Of a stretch of DNA of 64,000 bases, positions 16,284-25,954 are shown one piece after another. The DNA is taken from the NCBI GenBank assembly GCA_937898525.1, contig CALCBC010000066.1, forward strand, positions 49,677 to 113,676, read 5' to 3'. A program made the translations under genes and the position numbers. The notes beneath the pieces were generated by a model, which saw only the letters and a list, made by a program, of their open reading frames with translations, did not search any database and was not told the origin of the DNA. The DNA is from an uncultured Sphingomonadales bacterium (GTDB lineage Bacteria > Pseudomonadota > Alphaproteobacteria > Sphingomonadales > Sphingomonadaceae). The first letter of the stretch is position 1. Each line of letters opens with the position of its first letter.

Positions 16284-17804
16284 TTGAACCTCGTCCTCGA
16301 AGAGCTGCGCGCGGCCCTGTGGACCGTGTGGAACCGCCGCTGGCTGGCGCTGGCGGTGGCCTGGGCCGTGTGCCTGCTCGGCTGGCTGGTGGTGGCGATG
16401 ATCCCCAACACCTACCAGTCCGAGGCACGGCTTTACGTGCAGCTCGACGACGTGCTCGCCGAGCAGATCGGCATCGGCTCGGCGAGCCGGCGGAACGACA
16501 TCGAGCGAATCCGCCAGACGCTGACCAGCGCGGTCAACTTCGAGAAGGTCATTCGTTCGACGCGGCTCGGCGACACGGTCACTACCCCGGCGCAGATGGA
16601 GCGTGCGGTCGCCGCGCTGGCGGAGGACGTGAAGGTCGTCGGCGACGAGAAGAACGTGTTCCACATCACGGCCACCAGCGGTCGCAGCGACCTCTCGGAC
16701 GGCGAGAACGCGCAGCTCGCGCAGGACATCGCGCAGCGGATGATCGACATCTTCCGCGAGGAGAACCTCGGCGAGAGCCGCGGGGAGATGCGCGAAACGA
16801 TCGCGTTCCTCGACCAGCAGCTGGCGCAGCGGCAGAAGGAACTCGACGAGGCCGAGGCGCGCCGCCTCGCGTTCGAGGCCGAGCATCCCGAGCTGATCGG
16901 CGGGCCGGCGTCGATCACCGCGCAGTTGAACGCGGTGCGCGCCGAGTTGCGCGGGGTCGAGGCCGATCTCGCCGCCGCGCAGAGTGCGCTGGCGGCGCTC
17001 GATGGTCAGCTGGCAGGGACGCCGCGGACGCTTGCGGGCGCCGGTAGCGCCGGGCCGCGCGCTGCGCTGGCGCAGGCGGAAGCCAATCTTGCCGCGCTGG
17101 AGGCGCGCGGGCTGACCGCGAACCATCCGGACGTTGTCGCGCTGAACAAGCAGATCGCCAGCCTGCGCACCCAGGCGCAGGGGCCGGGCGCCGATCTTGG
17201 CGGGACGCCCAACCCGGCATGGACTTCTCTCCAGGCGATGAAGGTCGAGCGGCAGGCCAACGTGCAGGCGCTGACCTCGCGCGCCGCGGCCCTGCGCGCC
17301 GAGATCGCCTCGATCACCGCGAGCCAGCTGTTGGAACCTGGGGCAACGGCCGAAGCGCAGCGCATCAGCCGCGATTATGAAGTGCTGCGCGAGCAGTACG
17401 ACAAGCTGCTCAAGGATCGCGAGGAGCTCCGCCTGCGGGGCCAGGTCGAGACCGAGCGCAGCACGATCAAGTTCGAGGTCGTCGACCCGCCGACCACGCC
17501 GCGCGTGCCGGCGGCGCCGAACCGGCCGCTACTGCTGTTCGGAGTGCTCGTCGTCGGCGTCGGGGCCGGTTGCGGGGCTGCGTTCGCGCTTGGACAGATC
17601 AAGGGCACTTTTGCCACCGCCAGCAAGCTCGAGCGGACCTTCGGACTGCCCGTGATCGGTACGGTGTCGCGGACGGTGACCGCCTCCGTTCGCGCGCTCG
17701 AGATGCGCCGCCTCAAGCAGTTCGCCGCGGCTGCGGGCGGACTCGGGGTCCTGTTCGTCGTGCTGCTGGGCGTCGAGTTCGTCCAGCGTGGGCTTGTCGC
17801 GTGA
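16284..17804 (+). CDS. XrtA-system polysaccharide chain-length determinant (Wzz-like)
   Basis: 506 residues from a TTG at 16284 with gagagga upstream (16269-16275). Inner-membrane polysaccharide copolymerase: a first TM helix at ~20-42 (ALAVAWAVCLLGWLVVAMIP), a long periplasmic coiled-coil region rich in Ala/Glu/Arg/Gln (about 160-400), and second and third hydrophobic segments near 415-435 and 485-503. The conserved proline stretch VVDPPTTPRVPAAPNRP precedes the second TM helix. It controls polymer length together with the tyrosine kinase encoded next. The TIGR03007 type is the best fit. Confidence 0.9.
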   Translation: MNLVLEELRAALWTVWNRRWLALAVAWAVCLLGWLVVAMIPNTYQSEARLYVQLDDVLAEQIGIGSASRRNDIERIRQTLTSAVNFEKVIRSTRLGDTVTTPAQMERAVAALAEDVKVVGDEKNVFHITATSGRSDLSDGENAQLAQDIAQRMIDIFREENLGESRGEMRETIAFLDQQLAQRQKELDEAEARRLAFEAEHPELIGGPASITAQLNAVRAELRGVEADLAAAQSALAALDGQLAGTPRTLAGAGSAGPRAALAQAEANLAALEARGLTANHPDVVALNKQIASLRTQAQGPGADLGGTPNPAWTSLQAMKVERQANVQALTSRAAALRAEIASITASQLLEPGATAEAQRISRDYEVLREQYDKLLKDREELRLRGQVETERSTIKFEVVDPPTTPRVPAAPNRPLLLFGVLVVGVGAGCGAAFALGQIKGTFATASKLERTFGLPVIGTVSRTVTASVRALEMRRLKQFAAAAGGLGVLFVVLLGVEFVQRGLVA

Positions 17805-17817
17805 GGGGGCTGCCGAG

Positions 17818-18834
17818 ATGACCGAGCAGAGCAAGATCCCCGTTCCCGGCCAACCCGAGAAGGGCAAGTCGCTGCTGGAGCGCGCCGACGGCGCGTTCGG
17901 ATTCGAAGGCCTGATGGCGGCGCCGGTTCCCGAGCGCCTGCCCGAGCCGGCGACGCGCCGATCTCCCCAGTCGCGGAAGCGGCCACCCGAACTGCGCGCG
18001 TCGTCCGAGACACCGGAGGTTCCGACGTCACCTGTCGTCGACGTGCAGCCCGGAGCGGTACGCCCGGCTCCGAGTTCGCTGGAGAAGGTCGAATTCACCG
18101 GCCGACCACAGACGATCGATCGTGCACGGCTCAGGGCCAACGGGCTGATCGACCCCGATGGTGACGTGACCACGCTCCTCGAGGAGTTCCGCATCGTCAA
18201 GCGGCAGATCCTGCTCGCGGCACGCGAAGCGGTCGAGGCCGGCCGCGGCCCGGCGGCGCAGCGCGTGCTCGTCTGCTCGCCGCTGCCGGGCGAGGGAAAG
18301 ACCTTCTGCGCGGTCAACCTCGCGCTGGCGATTGCGTTCGAGAAGGATGTCGAGGTCGTTCTGGCCGACGCCGATTTCGCCAATCCGTCGGTGCTCTCTT
18401 TGCTCGGTCTCACCGCCGACAAGGGGCTGATGGACGCCTTCGCCGATCCCACGGTCCGCATCGAGGACTGCGTGATCCCGACCGACGTCCCGGGGCTGTT
18501 CGTGCTCCCGGCGGGCAATCGCACCTCGTCGGACAGCGAGTATCTCGCGGCCGAGCGTACGAGCGAGATTCTCGATCGACTGACCCGGGGCGCGCCGCGG
18601 CGGCTCGTGATCTTCGATTCGCCACCCGCGCTCGCGGCCTCTCCAGCCGCCGAGCTCGCACATCACGTCGGCCAGGCGCTGCTGATCTGCCGGGCCGACC
18701 AGACCGGGCAGAGCGCGCTCGAGGATGCGCTGTCGCTGCTGTCCGCCTGCCCCGACATCAAGCTGCTGCTGAACTCGGCGCATTTCAGCCCGAGCGGTCG
18801 CCGCTTCGGCGCCTACTACGGATACGGGAGCTGA
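17818..18834 (+). CDS. XrtA-associated tyrosine autokinase (BY-kinase)
   Basis: 338 residues from ATG 17818, 13 nt after the chain-length gene. A disordered N-terminal ~100 residues precedes a P-loop: Walker A CSPLPGEGKTFCAVNLAL, Walker A' VVLADADFANPS, and Walker B RRLVIFDSPPALA. The C-terminus ends in a tyrosine cluster (AYYGYGS), the usual autophosphorylation site. It regulates polymerisation and export with the Wzz-like partner. Ends 4 nt before the next GTG start. Confidence 0.92.
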   Translation: MTEQSKIPVPGQPEKGKSLLERADGAFGFEGLMAAPVPERLPEPATRRSPQSRKRPPELRASSETPEVPTSPVVDVQPGAVRPAPSSLEKVEFTGRPQTIDRARLRANGLIDPDGDVTTLLEEFRIVKRQILLAAREAVEAGRGPAAQRVLVCSPLPGEGKTFCAVNLALAIAFEKDVEVVLADADFANPSVLSLLGLTADKGLMDAFADPTVRIEDCVIPTDVPGLFVLPAGNRTSSDSEYLAAERTSEILDRLTRGAPRRLVIFDSPPALAASPAAELAHHVGQALLICRADQTGQSALEDALSLLSACPDIKLLLNSAHFSPSGRRFGAYYGYGS

Positions 18835-18838
18835 TACC

Positions 18839-20503
18839 GTGAGGTACCCTGTCCTTCGCCTTGCCCTGGTCCTGGCCGCCTCGGCGCTGCCTGCGCTGGC
18901 GAATGCCCAGGACGCCGGGACGAGCGAGCTGAACGGCGAAGATGCCGACGGCGTCGAGCGTGCCCGGCGCCGCGCGGAGATCGTCCCCTACATCGAAGCT
19001 GCGCAGGTGCTCACTGCCCAGCTCGAACCGTTTGACGACACGGTGACCTACACCCGCGTCGCGGCCGGAGTGGACGCGAGCATCTCGGGCCGCAACAGCG
19101 CGGCGTCGGTCTCGCTGCGCTACGAGCGCCGATTCGGCTGGGAAGACGGCGATCTCGACGGGGATACGCTCAGCGGCTTGGCCCGCGCCGGCCTCATGGT
19201 TGCCGAGGGACTGAAGCTCGAGGCCGGTGCGCTCGCCGCGCAGACGCGCGTGGAGGGGAATGGCTTCTCCTCTATCGGCGGGACGGCCGGCGACGACGAC
19301 AACACGAGCCAGGTCTACTCGGTCTACGCCGGGCCTTCGGTCCACACCGCGGCGGGAGACGTCGAGATCGAGGGCCATTATCGCCTCGGCTACACCCGGG
19401 TCGAGGAGCCGGACGTGCTGACACTCGCACCGGGGGCGCAACCGGTCGACATCCTCGACGAGAGCACGACCCACATGGCTTATGCACGCGCCGGCACGCG
19501 GCCGAACACGGTACTGCCCGTCGGCGTCGGGCTCGGCGCAGGATACACCCGGCAGGACATTTCCAATCTCGACCAGCGCGTGATCGACAGCTTCGTCCGT
19601 GCCGACGTCACCGTCCCGGTCAGTCCCAACGTAGCGCTGGTCGGGGGCGTCGGCTACGAAGACGTCGAGGTCTCGAGCCGCGATGCCGTGCGCGACACGA
19701 ACGGCCTGCCGGTGATCGGCAACGACGGACGGTTCGTGACTGACGAGTCCGCGCCGCGCCGGATCGCCTACGCGACCGATGGTCTCATCTGGGACGTCGG
19801 CGTCATGTGGCGTCCCAGCCGGCGCACCTCGGCTGAATTCTATGTCGGCGAACGCTACGGGACGATGACCTACCGAGGCAACTTCGCCTATGCACCGAAC
19901 TCTCGTAGCAGCCTCGACATCTCGGTTTACGACGGCCTGACCGGAATCGGCGGGGCGATGGTCAACCAGCTGGCGGCGCTGCCCGAGGAATTCGCCGCCT
20001 TCCGCAATGCAGTCACGGGCGAGATCGGCGGCTGCGTCGCCGCGCTCGAAGGCGGTTCGTGCTTCGCGGGCGCGCTCGGTTCCGTGCGCTCGGCGGTGTT
20101 CCGTAGCCGCGGCGTAGCCTCGAGCTATTCGGTCGATCTCGGCCGGACGCAGTTCGGCGTCGGCGCCGGTTACGATCACCGGAAGTACGTGGGCGCGGCG
20201 GGCACGGTGCTCGGGGCGATCGACGGACTGGTCGAGGAGACCGTCTGGCTCGCCGCCTATGCCGGAACCCGGCTCGACGAGCGCTCGGCGCTCAATTTCA
20301 ACGCCAGCGCAAACTGGTTCTCGAATTCGTTCGACGTCGACGGCGACGCACTCGGATTCAGCACCTCGCTCGCCTACCAGCGCAATCTGGTCCGCGGACT
20401 GAGCGGGACGGCCGCGGTTGGCCTCGACGGGATCAGCCAGGAAAACCTGCCCGATTTCCTTTCCGCCTCGGCGCTGCTCGGCCTGCGCTACTCGTTCAAC
20501 TGA
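18839..20503 (+). CDS. XrtA-associated outer-membrane beta-barrel protein
   Basis: 554 residues from a GTG at 18839. Signal peptide with cleavage after ALANA (residue ~23). The rest is an alternating amphipathic strand pattern (VSLRYERRFGWEDGD, VGLGAGYTRQDISNLDQRV, SALLGLRYSF) ending in a C-terminal aromatic residue (FN), typical of outer-membrane barrels. Position in the locus and strand pattern agree with the TIGR03016 family. Possibly the outer-membrane secretin-like partner of the export lipoprotein; exact function is not established. Confidence 0.8.
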   Translation: MRYPVLRLALVLAASALPALANAQDAGTSELNGEDADGVERARRRAEIVPYIEAAQVLTAQLEPFDDTVTYTRVAAGVDASISGRNSAASVSLRYERRFGWEDGDLDGDTLSGLARAGLMVAEGLKLEAGALAAQTRVEGNGFSSIGGTAGDDDNTSQVYSVYAGPSVHTAAGDVEIEGHYRLGYTRVEEPDVLTLAPGAQPVDILDESTTHMAYARAGTRPNTVLPVGVGLGAGYTRQDISNLDQRVIDSFVRADVTVPVSPNVALVGGVGYEDVEVSSRDAVRDTNGLPVIGNDGRFVTDESAPRRIAYATDGLIWDVGVMWRPSRRTSAEFYVGERYGTMTYRGNFAYAPNSRSSLDISVYDGLTGIGGAMVNQLAALPEEFAAFRNAVTGEIGGCVAALEGGSCFAGALGSVRSAVFRSRGVASSYSVDLGRTQFGVGAGYDHRKYVGAAGTVLGAIDGLVEETVWLAAYAGTRLDERSALNFNASANWFSNSFDVDGDALGFSTSLAYQRNLVRGLSGTAAVGLDGISQENLPDFLSASALLGLRYSFN

Positions 20504-20527
20504 CGGCCTTCCGGAGACCCCCTAACG

Positions 20528-21688
20528 ATGTTCGAAGACTTCTATGGCCTCACCGGAAAGCCCTTCCAGCTGACGCCCGACCCCGCGTTCTACTTCCGCA
20601 GCGTGACGCACCGGAAAGCGCTGTCGTACCTCGGCTACGGCCTTGCGCAGGGTGAGGGGTTCATCGTCATCACCGGCGAGGTCGGTGCCGGCAAGTCGAC
20701 CCTGGTCGCCCACCTGATGGGCACGGTCGATCCGCAGCGCCTGACCGTGGGCCAGGTCGTCACCAGCAAGCTCGACGAGAGCGAGATTGTCCATGTCGTC
20801 GCGCAATGCTTCGGGCTCGAGATCGAAGGTCACGACAAGGCCGGCGCTCTCGGCGCGATCGAGGGTTTCCTGCACGAGGAGGCACGGCAGGGCCGGCGTT
20901 GCCTGCTGATCGTGGACGAGGCACAGAACCTCTCCGTCGCGGCGCTTGAAGAATTGCGCATGCTGTCGAACTTCCAGCTCGGCAACCATCCGCTGCTTCA
21001 GACGCTGTTGCTTGGCCAGCCCGAGTTCCGTTCAACTCTGCAAGGCGATCCCTCGCTCGAGCAACTGCGCCAGCGGGTAATCGCCGCGCATCACCTTGAG
21101 CCGATGGGGCGGAACGAGGTCGAGCCATACGTGATCCACCGGCTCAAGCAGGTCGGCTGGTCCGGCAATCCGCATTTCGAGTCTGGCGTCTTCGTCCAGC
21201 TCCACGCGGCCAGCGGGGGCATCCCGCGCCGGATCAACCAGATTGCCAACCGCCTGCTGCTGCTCGGTGCGGTCGAGCAACGGACGCGGATCGACGAGAT
21301 CATGCTGCGCTCGGTACTCGAGGAAATGGAGACCGAGCGTGCCTACGACGAAGGCCGGATCAAGCCGGCCGTCGCACCGCCACCGGCCGCGGCGACCCCT
21401 TCGCCGAAGCCCGAGCCTGCCCAGGCTCCGGTCGATACGCTGGCGATAACCCAGCTGCTCGCCGAGCGCGACGCGCAGATCGCCGAGTTGCAGCAGGCGG
21501 TAGTCGAGCTTGCGGCGCAAGCGGATGCGGTCTCGGGGGCCGCAGTCCATCCCGAGATCGAGACGCTGACCGCACAGGTTGCTCGCCTCGAAGCGCGGAT
21601 CTTCGACCAGGAGCGGGCGATCCGTCAGACGCTGACGATGCTGATCGAATGGATCGAAGGCGAAATGGAGCAGACCAAGGCGGCCTAG
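20528..21688 (+). CDS. XrtA/PEP-CTERM system AAA ATPase
   Basis: 386 residues. GspA/ExeA-like AAA+ ATPase: the conserved start FYGLTGKPFQLTPDPAFYF, Walker A VITGEVGAGKSTLVAHL (~residues 44-60), Walker B CLLIVDEAQNLS, and the sensor segment GGIPRRINQIANRLLLLG. The C-terminal third is a proline/alanine linker (PAVAPPPAAATPSPKP) followed by a coiled coil (~residues 305-380). Corresponds to TIGR03015 of exosortase A loci; its role in export is not defined biochemically. Confidence 0.92.
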   Translation: MFEDFYGLTGKPFQLTPDPAFYFRSVTHRKALSYLGYGLAQGEGFIVITGEVGAGKSTLVAHLMGTVDPQRLTVGQVVTSKLDESEIVHVVAQCFGLEIEGHDKAGALGAIEGFLHEEARQGRRCLLIVDEAQNLSVAALEELRMLSNFQLGNHPLLQTLLLGQPEFRSTLQGDPSLEQLRQRVIAAHHLEPMGRNEVEPYVIHRLKQVGWSGNPHFESGVFVQLHAASGGIPRRINQIANRLLLLGAVEQRTRIDEIMLRSVLEEMETERAYDEGRIKPAVAPPPAAATPSPKPEPAQAPVDTLAITQLLAERDAQIAELQQAVVELAAQADAVSGAAVHPEIETLTAQVARLEARIFDQERAIRQTLTMLIEWIEGEMEQTKAA

Positions 21689-21731
21689 GAGCTGCAGGGC
21701 GGCGGCGGATCGCCTGAGAGGGACGATAGAC

Positions 21732-22661
21732 GTGAACGCGATCACCTTTCGCGACGGGGCCGATCTCGCGACGACGATCGTCAACGGGCTGTCGGTCGAC
21801 GTCGAGGACTGGTTCCAGGTCGGCGCTTTCGAGGGCGTGATCGATCGCGACGACTGGTCGGGTCTCGCCGACCGGGTCGACACCAACGTCAGATCCATCC
21901 TCGACATGTTCGACGAGGCCCACGTCAAGGCCACGTTCTTCACGCTCGGCTGGGTGGCTCAGCGGCACGGTCCGCTGCTGCGCGAGATAGCGCGACGCGG
22001 GCACGAGCTTGCCAGCCACGGCTGGGACCACCAGCGCGTGTTCACGATGGACCGCAAGAGCTTCGGCGAGGACATCGAGCGGGCGCGCAAGGTCATCGAG
22101 GACGCCGCGGGCATGCGCGTGATCGGCTACCGCGCGCCGAGCTTCTCGATCGACCGGCGCACGCCGTGGGCGTTTCTCGAGCTGGCCGAGCGCGGCTACG
22201 CCTACTCGTCGAGCGTGGCCCCGGTTGCGCACGACCACTACGGCTGGCCCGAGGCTCCGCGCTTCGCCTTTCGGCCGATCCCGTGGACGTCGCTGGTCGA
22301 GATCCCGGTGACAACCGCGATGTTCGCCGGCAGGCGGCTCGCGGCCGGCGGGGGCGGGTTCTTCCGCGTGCTTCCCTACGCCTTCAGCCGCTGGGCGATC
22401 CGCCAGGTCAACCGGCGCGACGAGCGGCCGGCGATCTTCTACTTCCACCCGTGGGAGATCGACCCGGGCCAGCCTCGCGTTGCGGGCGCGCCGCTCAAGT
22501 CGAAGCTGCGCCACTACACGAACCTCGATCAGATGGCGCCCAAGCTGCGCCAGCTCGTGCACGAGTTCGCCTGGGGCCGGATGGACCTGCTCGCGCACCG
22601 CGAGGCGGCGAGGCTCGACATCGAAGCGGCGCGCGCCAGGGCCGAGGAAACCTCGCCGTGA
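21732..22661 (+). CDS. XrtA-system polysaccharide deacetylase
   Basis: 309 residues from a GTG at 21732. NodB-homology carbohydrate esterase family 4: general-base motif NGLSVDVEDWFQ, metal motif GHELASHGWDHQRV, and RAPSFSIDR. The C-terminal DUF3473 signature FYFHPWEIDPGQPR is typical of the XrtA-linked subfamily. Expected to remove N-acetyl groups from the exopolysaccharide or its precursor. No signal peptide is visible, so it may act on cytoplasmic intermediates. Overlaps the FemAB gene by 4 nt (GTGA). Confidence 0.92.
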   Translation: MNAITFRDGADLATTIVNGLSVDVEDWFQVGAFEGVIDRDDWSGLADRVDTNVRSILDMFDEAHVKATFFTLGWVAQRHGPLLREIARRGHELASHGWDHQRVFTMDRKSFGEDIERARKVIEDAAGMRVIGYRAPSFSIDRRTPWAFLELAERGYAYSSSVAPVAHDHYGWPEAPRFAFRPIPWTSLVEIPVTTAMFAGRRLAAGGGGFFRVLPYAFSRWAIRQVNRRDERPAIFYFHPWEIDPGQPRVAGAPLKSKLRHYTNLDQMAPKLRQLVHEFAWGRMDLLAHREAARLDIEAARARAEETSP

Positions 22662-23716
22662 ACGCGCCGTTCGCCCTGGCTGCCGAGCGGGTTTCCGCCG
22701 TCGACCTCCGCCAGCCCGACGAGGTGGCGCGGGTCGAGGCGTTCGTCGCCGAAGCCGGCGGCAGCGTGTTCCACCGGCCCGCCTGGCTGCGCGCCATCGA
22801 GCGAGGCACGGGCCAGCGCGCACGAGGGCTGGTGGCGGAGAAGGGCGGGGCGATCACCGGCTGGCTGCCGCTGACCGAGGTCCACTCACCGGTGTTCGGC
22901 CGCGTTCTCGCATCGAGCGGTTTCGCAGTCGAGGGTGGGGCGCTGGCGGCGCGCGAGAGCACGGCTGTTTCGCTGTGCCGCGCGGCGGCGGAATACGCAC
23001 TGCGCCTGTCGTGCCCGACCGTCGAGCTGCGCGGCGGCGTTGCGCCCGGGGACTGGGCGGTCCGTACCGACAGCCACTGTGGTTTCGAGCGCCCCTTGGC
23101 GGCCGACGACGAGGCGGAACTGCTGGCGATCCCGCGCAAGCAGCGCGCCGAGGTCCGCAAGGGTCTCGAGAAGGACCTCGAAATCTCGGTCGGAACGGCT
23201 GAACCTGACCGGGCGGCGCATTACGCGGTTTATGCCGAGAGCGTGCGCAATCTGGGCACTCCCGTGTTCCCACGCTCGCTGTTCGACGCCGTGCTCGACA
23301 CGCTCGACGCCGACATCCTGACCGTGCGCCACCAGGGCCGACCGGTGGCCAGCGTGCTGTCGCTGTACCATGGGGGTGTCGTGCTGCCCTACTGGGGTGG
23401 CGGGACGTTTGCCGCGCGCTACCTGCGGGCCAACGACCGCATGTACTTCGAACTGATGCGCCACGCCCGCGCACGGGGCTGCACGCGGTTCGACTTCGGC
23501 CGCAGCAAGACCGGCAGCGGGGCCTGGGCGTTCAAGAAGAACTGGGGCTTCGTGCCCGAACCGCTGAGCTACGCGAGCTGGACCGCCCCCGGCGCCGAGC
23601 GGCGCGACGCCGACCCGACGAGTGCGCGGCACGCGGCGCGGATCGCCCTGTGGAAGCGCCTGCCGCTGGCCGTCGCCAATCGTCTGGGCCCGCCGATCGC
23701 CAGGGGGCTCGGATGA
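22658..23716 (+). CDS. FemAB-family XrtA/PEP-CTERM-associated protein
   Basis: 352 residues from GTG 22658 overlapping the deacetylase stop. Double-GNAT (FemAB/Acetyltransf_6) fold: VFHRPAWLRAIERGTGQ near the N-terminus, the positively charged IPRKQRAEVRKGLEKDLE, and the late FDFGRSKTGSGAWAFKKNWG. TIGR03019-type. It may add an amino acid or acyl group to the sugar amine produced by the deacetylase encoded just before it (inference from order). A second, different acyltransferase of similar fold is encoded at 11715-12701. Confidence 0.9.
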   Translation: MNAPFALAAERVSAVDLRQPDEVARVEAFVAEAGGSVFHRPAWLRAIERGTGQRARGLVAEKGGAITGWLPLTEVHSPVFGRVLASSGFAVEGGALAARESTAVSLCRAAAEYALRLSCPTVELRGGVAPGDWAVRTDSHCGFERPLAADDEAELLAIPRKQRAEVRKGLEKDLEISVGTAEPDRAAHYAVYAESVRNLGTPVFPRSLFDAVLDTLDADILTVRHQGRPVASVLSLYHGGVVLPYWGGGTFAARYLRANDRMYFELMRHARARGCTRFDFGRSKTGSGAWAFKKNWGFVPEPLSYASWTAPGAERRDADPTSARHAARIALWKRLPLAVANRLGPPIARGLG

Positions 23717-24936
23717 GCGGGATCCTGTTCCTCGCGCACCGGCTGCCGTTCCCCCCAGACCGCGGGGACAAGATCCGCTCGCACAACCTGCTCAAGGCGC
23801 TGGCGAAGCTGGCTCCGGTGCATGTCGGGTGCTTTGCCGAAACGCGGGCCGATCTCCACGCGGCGACCGAACTTGCCGGGATTGCCGCGAGCTACTGCAT
23901 GCCGCTGCGAACGAAATCTCTGCCCCTCGCGGGGATCGAGGCGTTGCTGCGCGGGGAGCCGGTCAGCCTTGCCGCCTTCCGCCACCCGAAGCTCGCCGGC
24001 TGGGTCGCACGCACGCTGGCGGAGCAGGACGTCGACACGATCTACGTGTTCTCGGGCCAGATGGGGCAGTACGTGCCCGACGACTGGCCCGGGCGGGTCA
24101 TCGTCGATCTGGTCGACGTCGATTCGGCCAAGTTCGAAGCCTATGCGCGCGACGCGCGGTGGCCGATGAGCGCGGTCCACGCTCGCGAGGCGAGGTCCCT
24201 CCGCGCCGAAGAAGCCCGGCTCGTCGCGCGGGCCGACCGGACACTGCTGATCAGCGACGCCGAAGCGGCGTTGTTCAGGAGCCGCGTGCCGGCGTCGTGC
24301 CATGGGCGAATCGCGGTGCTCGGCAACGGCATCGATCACGACCGTTTCGACCCCGCCTGGGTCGAGCCCCATCCGGCGCTCTCGGCGCCCGGTCCGCACG
24401 TCGTTTTCACCGGGCAGATGGATTATCCGCCCAACGTCGAGGCGGCCCGGCGAGGGGCCGAGCGGCTGATGCCGCGCATCCGCGCCGTGCATCCGGAGGC
24501 ACGGTTCCACCTGGTCGGCCGGGCGCCGGTGGCCGAGGTGCGGGCACTCGACGGTATCAACGGTGTGCGCGTGTGGGGCGAAGTGCCCGACGTGCGCCCG
24601 TTCCTTGCCGGCGCAGACGTCGTGCTTGCCCCGCTGGCGATCGCCCGCGGCGTGCAGAACAAGGTGCTCGAGGCGATGGCCATGGCGCGCCCGGTCGTGC
24701 TCACCCCCGAGGCGGCAACCGGGATCGCTGCCGAGGACGGCGTCCACTTCGCCGTCGGCGGCAACGACGAGGCCCTGGCCGCGCGCATGCTGGAGCTGGT
24801 CGCCGATCCGGCGAACGCGCGGGTGATGGGCGAGGCGGCCCGGCGGCGGGTGATCGAGCGGATGGGCTGGCCCGCGATGCTGGCCGAACTGCCCGAGATT
24901 GTCGGACTGGGCCCGGAGCGGCGCGATGCCGCCTGA
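23713..24936 (+). CDS. XrtA/PEP-CTERM-system glycosyltransferase (GT4-like)
   Basis: 407 residues; ATG at 23713 overlaps the FemAB stop by 4 nt. GT-B fold: the N-terminal donor-independent domain begins FLAHRLPFPPDRGDKIRSHN (a hallmark of TIGR03087), the linker has LGNGIDHDRFDP, and the C-terminal domain has VFTGQMDYPPNVEAAR and the nucleotide-sugar binding helix APLAIARGVQNKVLEAMAMA. Retaining glycosyltransferase of exopolysaccharide assembly; sugar specificity unknown. Overlaps xrtA by 11 nt. Confidence 0.93.
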   Translation: MSGILFLAHRLPFPPDRGDKIRSHNLLKALAKLAPVHVGCFAETRADLHAATELAGIAASYCMPLRTKSLPLAGIEALLRGEPVSLAAFRHPKLAGWVARTLAEQDVDTIYVFSGQMGQYVPDDWPGRVIVDLVDVDSAKFEAYARDARWPMSAVHAREARSLRAEEARLVARADRTLLISDAEAALFRSRVPASCHGRIAVLGNGIDHDRFDPAWVEPHPALSAPGPHVVFTGQMDYPPNVEAARRGAERLMPRIRAVHPEARFHLVGRAPVAEVRALDGINGVRVWGEVPDVRPFLAGADVVLAPLAIARGVQNKVLEAMAMARPVVLTPEAATGIAAEDGVHFAVGGNDEALAARMLELVADPANARVMGEAARRRVIERMGWPAMLAELPEIVGLGPERRDAA

Positions 24937-25942
24937 CGGGCTCGCCCTGCAGGCGGCGCCCCAGGAGCGGGGCCTGCCCGAAGCCTGGCGCGCGTCGCTG
25001 TCGCGGCTCGCCCTTGCATGGATCGCGCTCGCCGCGCTCGCGTGGGACGCGTGGGCGGAAATGGCGCACCAGTGGTGGGACGTCTCGACCTACAACCACA
25101 TCCTGCTGGTCCCGCCGATCCTCGCGTGGCTGGTCCGGCTGCGCTGGTCCGCGCTTCGCCGGCTTGATCCCGTTGCCTGGTGGCCCGGGCTCTTCGCAGT
25201 CGCGGCCGGACTGCTGGCGTGGTTCGCCGGCACAGCGCTGGACGTCAATCTCGTCGCCCAGTTCGGCGCCGTGCTCATGCTGCAGGGCGCGGCGGTCGCG
25301 CTCCTCGGGCCGCGGGTGACCGCCGGGCTGCTGTTCCCGCTCGGCTACATGCTGTTCCTCGTGCCGTTCGGCGACGAGATCGTTCCTGTGCTGCAGCGGA
25401 TCACCGCCGAGATGGCGGTCAGCCTCACGCTCGCGAGCGGTGTCCCCGCGGTGATCGACGGCGTGTTCATCGACACGCCGGCCGGGCTGTTCGAGGTCGC
25501 CGAGGCCTGCTCGGGAGTGAAGTTCCTCGTCGCCATGATCGCGCTCGGCACGCTCGTTGCGCACCTGTGCTTCGCCAGCTGGAAACGACGGGCCGTCTTC
25601 CTGTCGGTCGCGGTCGTCGTCCCGGTGCTCGCCAACGGGGTACGCGCCTGGGGGACGATCTACGTCGCCCAGTCGCATGGGATCGAGTTCGCGGCGGGGT
25701 TCGATCACATCGTCTACGGCTGGATCTTCTTCGCGCTGGTGATGACGGCGCTTCTCGGCTTCTCGTGGCGGTTCTTCGACCGCTCGCCCGATGACCCGCT
25801 GGTCGACCTTGACGCGATCGAAGCCTCGCCAGCGATAGGCCCTCTTGCGAAGTACGAAGTCCACGGCCGACCGGCGCTGCTCGCCATCCTTGCGCTGGCC
25901 GCGGCCGGAGTGTGGATGGACCATTCGCTGCCGCTTCCCTAA
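24926..25942 (+). CDS. xrtA: Exosortase A, short form without the EpsI-like tail
   Basis: 338 residues from ATG 24926. A multi-spanning inner-membrane cysteine transpeptidase-like protein that processes C-terminal PEP-CTERM signals. The catalytic triad is present: Cys195 in EVAEACSGVKFL, Arg240 in VLANGVRAWG and His261 in FDHIVYGW. About seven to eight hydrophobic segments are seen. Many exosortase A proteins of this order carry a periplasmic EpsI/DUF3485 extension of about 200 residues after a final helix. Here the protein stops right after that helix (LAAAGVWMDHSLPLP) and the amidotransferase gene starts 12 nt later. Catalytic core complete, tail missing. Confidence 0.9.
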   Translation: MPPDGLALQAAPQERGLPEAWRASLSRLALAWIALAALAWDAWAEMAHQWWDVSTYNHILLVPPILAWLVRLRWSALRRLDPVAWWPGLFAVAAGLLAWFAGTALDVNLVAQFGAVLMLQGAAVALLGPRVTAGLLFPLGYMLFLVPFGDEIVPVLQRITAEMAVSLTLASGVPAVIDGVFIDTPAGLFEVAEACSGVKFLVAMIALGTLVAHLCFASWKRRAVFLSVAVVVPVLANGVRAWGTIYVAQSHGIEFAAGFDHIVYGWIFFALVMTALLGFSWRFFDRSPDDPLVDLDAIEASPAIGPLAKYEVHGRPALLAILALAAAGVWMDHSLPLP

Positions 25943-25954
25943 CGTCCAGCGCCA

